From assembly GCA_031287655.1 (NCBI GenBank), contig JAITSR010000085.1:1-5611 (forward strand): a stretch of 5,611 bases of DNA. The letters are read 5' to 3'. The notes under the pieces are model-generated. The model did not search any database and was not told the origin of the DNA. It was given only the letters and a program-made list of their open reading frames with translations. Source of the stretch: Clostridiales bacterium. GTDB taxonomy: Bacteria; Bacillota; Clostridia; WRLR01. The position numbers and the translations under genes were made by a program. Positions 4,525-5,611 of the stretch are shown piece after piece; within the stretch, counting starts at the first letter, position 1, and each line of letters begins with the position of its first letter.

Positions 4525-5611
4525 ATGGACGCAACGATGTCGGCAGTCAATGATTTTTTGAAAAAATACGGTATGTTTCCCGGGGACATCGACCCCGAAG
4601 CGATCTGCGCGGACTTCGAGTCCGAAATGGACCGGGGTCTGTCGTCCTATCAAAGCGGCGGCTCTTTGATGATGCTTCCGACCTTTATCAAAATCGAGGA
4701 CACGATCCCGGTGGCGGAGCCCGTGATCGTAATCGACGCCGGCGGCACGAATCTCCGCACCGCGCTCGTCCACTTTGACCGCGACCTGAACTGCGCGATC
4801 GAGGAATTTCGCAACCACCCGATGCCCGGCGCGAACGGCGCGATTTCAAAAGAGGCTTTTTTTGAGACGCTCTATGAGTACCTCGAGCCCCTGCTCGACC
4901 GAAGCGATCGGATCGGTTTCTGCTTTTCATACCCGACCGCGATCATGCCAAACCGGGACGGCAAGGTGCTTGCGATGAGCAAGGAAATCCGCGTCGACGG
5001 GCTGATCGGCGAGCCGGTCAACCAAAACGTACACGACGCGATCCGCGCGCACAGGCCCTCGGCGCGCAAGTCGATCATCCAAATCAACGACACGGCCGCG
5101 ACGCTGCTCGGCGGCAAAGCGGCGTACCCGGGCAGATTTTTTGAGAGTTACATCGGGCTGATCCTTGGGACCGGCACGAACACCTGTTACATTGAAAACT
5201 GCGCGAACGTCAAAAAGCTCGGAGAGGTCGAGATGACGCCCGAACAGACCGCCGCATATGGCCCCGGCAATTCCATGCTCATCAACGTCGAGTCCGGCAA
5301 CTTCAACAAAGCGCCGCGCAGCGCGTTTGACATCAGCCTCGACGAAAAGACAAAGGATCCCGGCCGCTACATGTTTGAAAAGGCGATGTCCGGCGGCTAT
5401 CAGGGGCTGCTTCTGACGGAGGTCCTGCACAAGGCCGCGGCGGACGGGCTGTTCTCGGCGGAGGCGTGCGCGCGGTTCGCCGCGATCGAAGGGCTCGAGG
5501 CGCGCGACATCGACACCTTCCTGTTTTTCCCCTATGGGGACAACGTACTCGCCGCGGCCGTCGGCGCCAACGCTTTCGCCGCCAATGCCAACATCGGCGG
5601 CGCCGCCGCTT
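4525..5611 (+). CDS. Hexokinase-family sugar kinase, C-terminus cut off by window edge
   Basis: A cytoplasmic ATP-dependent hexose kinase of the ASKHA fold, related to eukaryotic-type hexokinases rather than to ROK glucokinases. The frame is open for 362 residues; relatives are about 430-450. Motifs in order: MLPTFIKI near 50-57 as in the hexokinase N-terminal region, phosphate-1 loop DAGGTNLR at 71-78, sugar segment FSYPTA at 134-139 (Ser135), Lys153 in the equivalent of the TKGF segment, INDTAATLL at 187-195 with catalytic base Asp189, phosphate-2 loop LGTGTNTCY at 214-222, and INVESGNF at 253-260 with Glu256. In GGYQGLLL (290-297) the usual GxYxGE glutamate that contacts the sugar is Leu295. 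The substrate is probably glucose or another hexose released by the nearby beta-galactosidase, but this is uncertain. It is divergent from the other genes and has a cre site in its promoter. Confidence 0.93.
   Translation, partial: MDATMSAVNDFLKKYGMFPGDIDPEAICADFESEMDRGLSSYQSGGSLMMLPTFIKIEDTIPVAEPVIVIDAGGTNLRTALVHFDRDLNCAIEEFRNHPMPGANGAISKEAFFETLYEYLEPLLDRSDRIGFCFSYPTAIMPNRDGKVLAMSKEIRVDGLIGEPVNQNVHDAIRAHRPSARKSIIQINDTAATLLGGKAAYPGRFFESYIGLILGTGTNTCYIENCANVKKLGEVEMTPEQTAAYGPGNSMLINVESGNFNKAPRSAFDISLDEKTKDPGRYMFEKAMSGGYQGLLLTEVLHKAAADGLFSAEACARFAAIEGLEARDIDTFLFFPYGDNVLAAAVGANAFAANANIGGAAA

Noticed and set aside
4483..5117. Several minus-strand open frames opposite the kinase
   Set aside because: All are antisense to a gene with clear hexokinase motifs and have Arg- and Gly-rich or erratic composition.

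Overview
The window reads as a piece of a GC-rich Bacillota (Clostridia-type) chromosome. The evidence for this is strong Shine-Dalgarno sequences, sigma-A style promoters, a match to the CcpA operator (cre) consensus, and a bacterial hexokinase-family sugar kinase close to a clostridial-type GH42 beta-galactosidase. The flanking metabolic genes are very GC-rich (48 of 60 bases in 2701-2760). A block of three small genes in the middle is much poorer in GC (21 of 60 in both 3301-3360 and 3901-3960).

Layout. Positions 1-782 (minus strand) hold a class II fructose/tagatose-bisphosphate aldolase whose C-terminal end runs off the window. A 175-base gap follows, with a near-consensus promoter for the aldolase. 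Positions 958-3069 (minus) hold a complete GH42 beta-galactosidase. Positions 3109-4146 (minus) hold a compact three-gene cassette, transcribed in the order 4146 to 3109: a DUF3990-type protein resembling ADP-ribosyltransferases, then an 80-residue helical protein, then an 82-residue DUF3791-like protein. Its genes overlap or nearly touch and each has its own ribosome binding site. Positions 4147-4524 are a divergent control region with several promoter candidates, two pairs of direct repeats with a 13-base period, and a full consensus cre site. From 4525 to the right edge (plus) lies a hexokinase-family kinase, cut off by the window.

The metabolic genes form a plausible galactoside/hexose route: GH42 releases free sugars, the kinase phosphorylates the hexose, and the aldolase splits a ketose bisphosphate. 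Carbon catabolite control is likely for the kinase. The cassette has nothing obvious to do with sugar use. Its composition and gene order suggest a transferred toxin-antitoxin-like or defence-like module that now sits between the sugar genes' control region and the beta-galactosidase. That is the most interesting part of the window; its function is inferred and not shown by the sequence.
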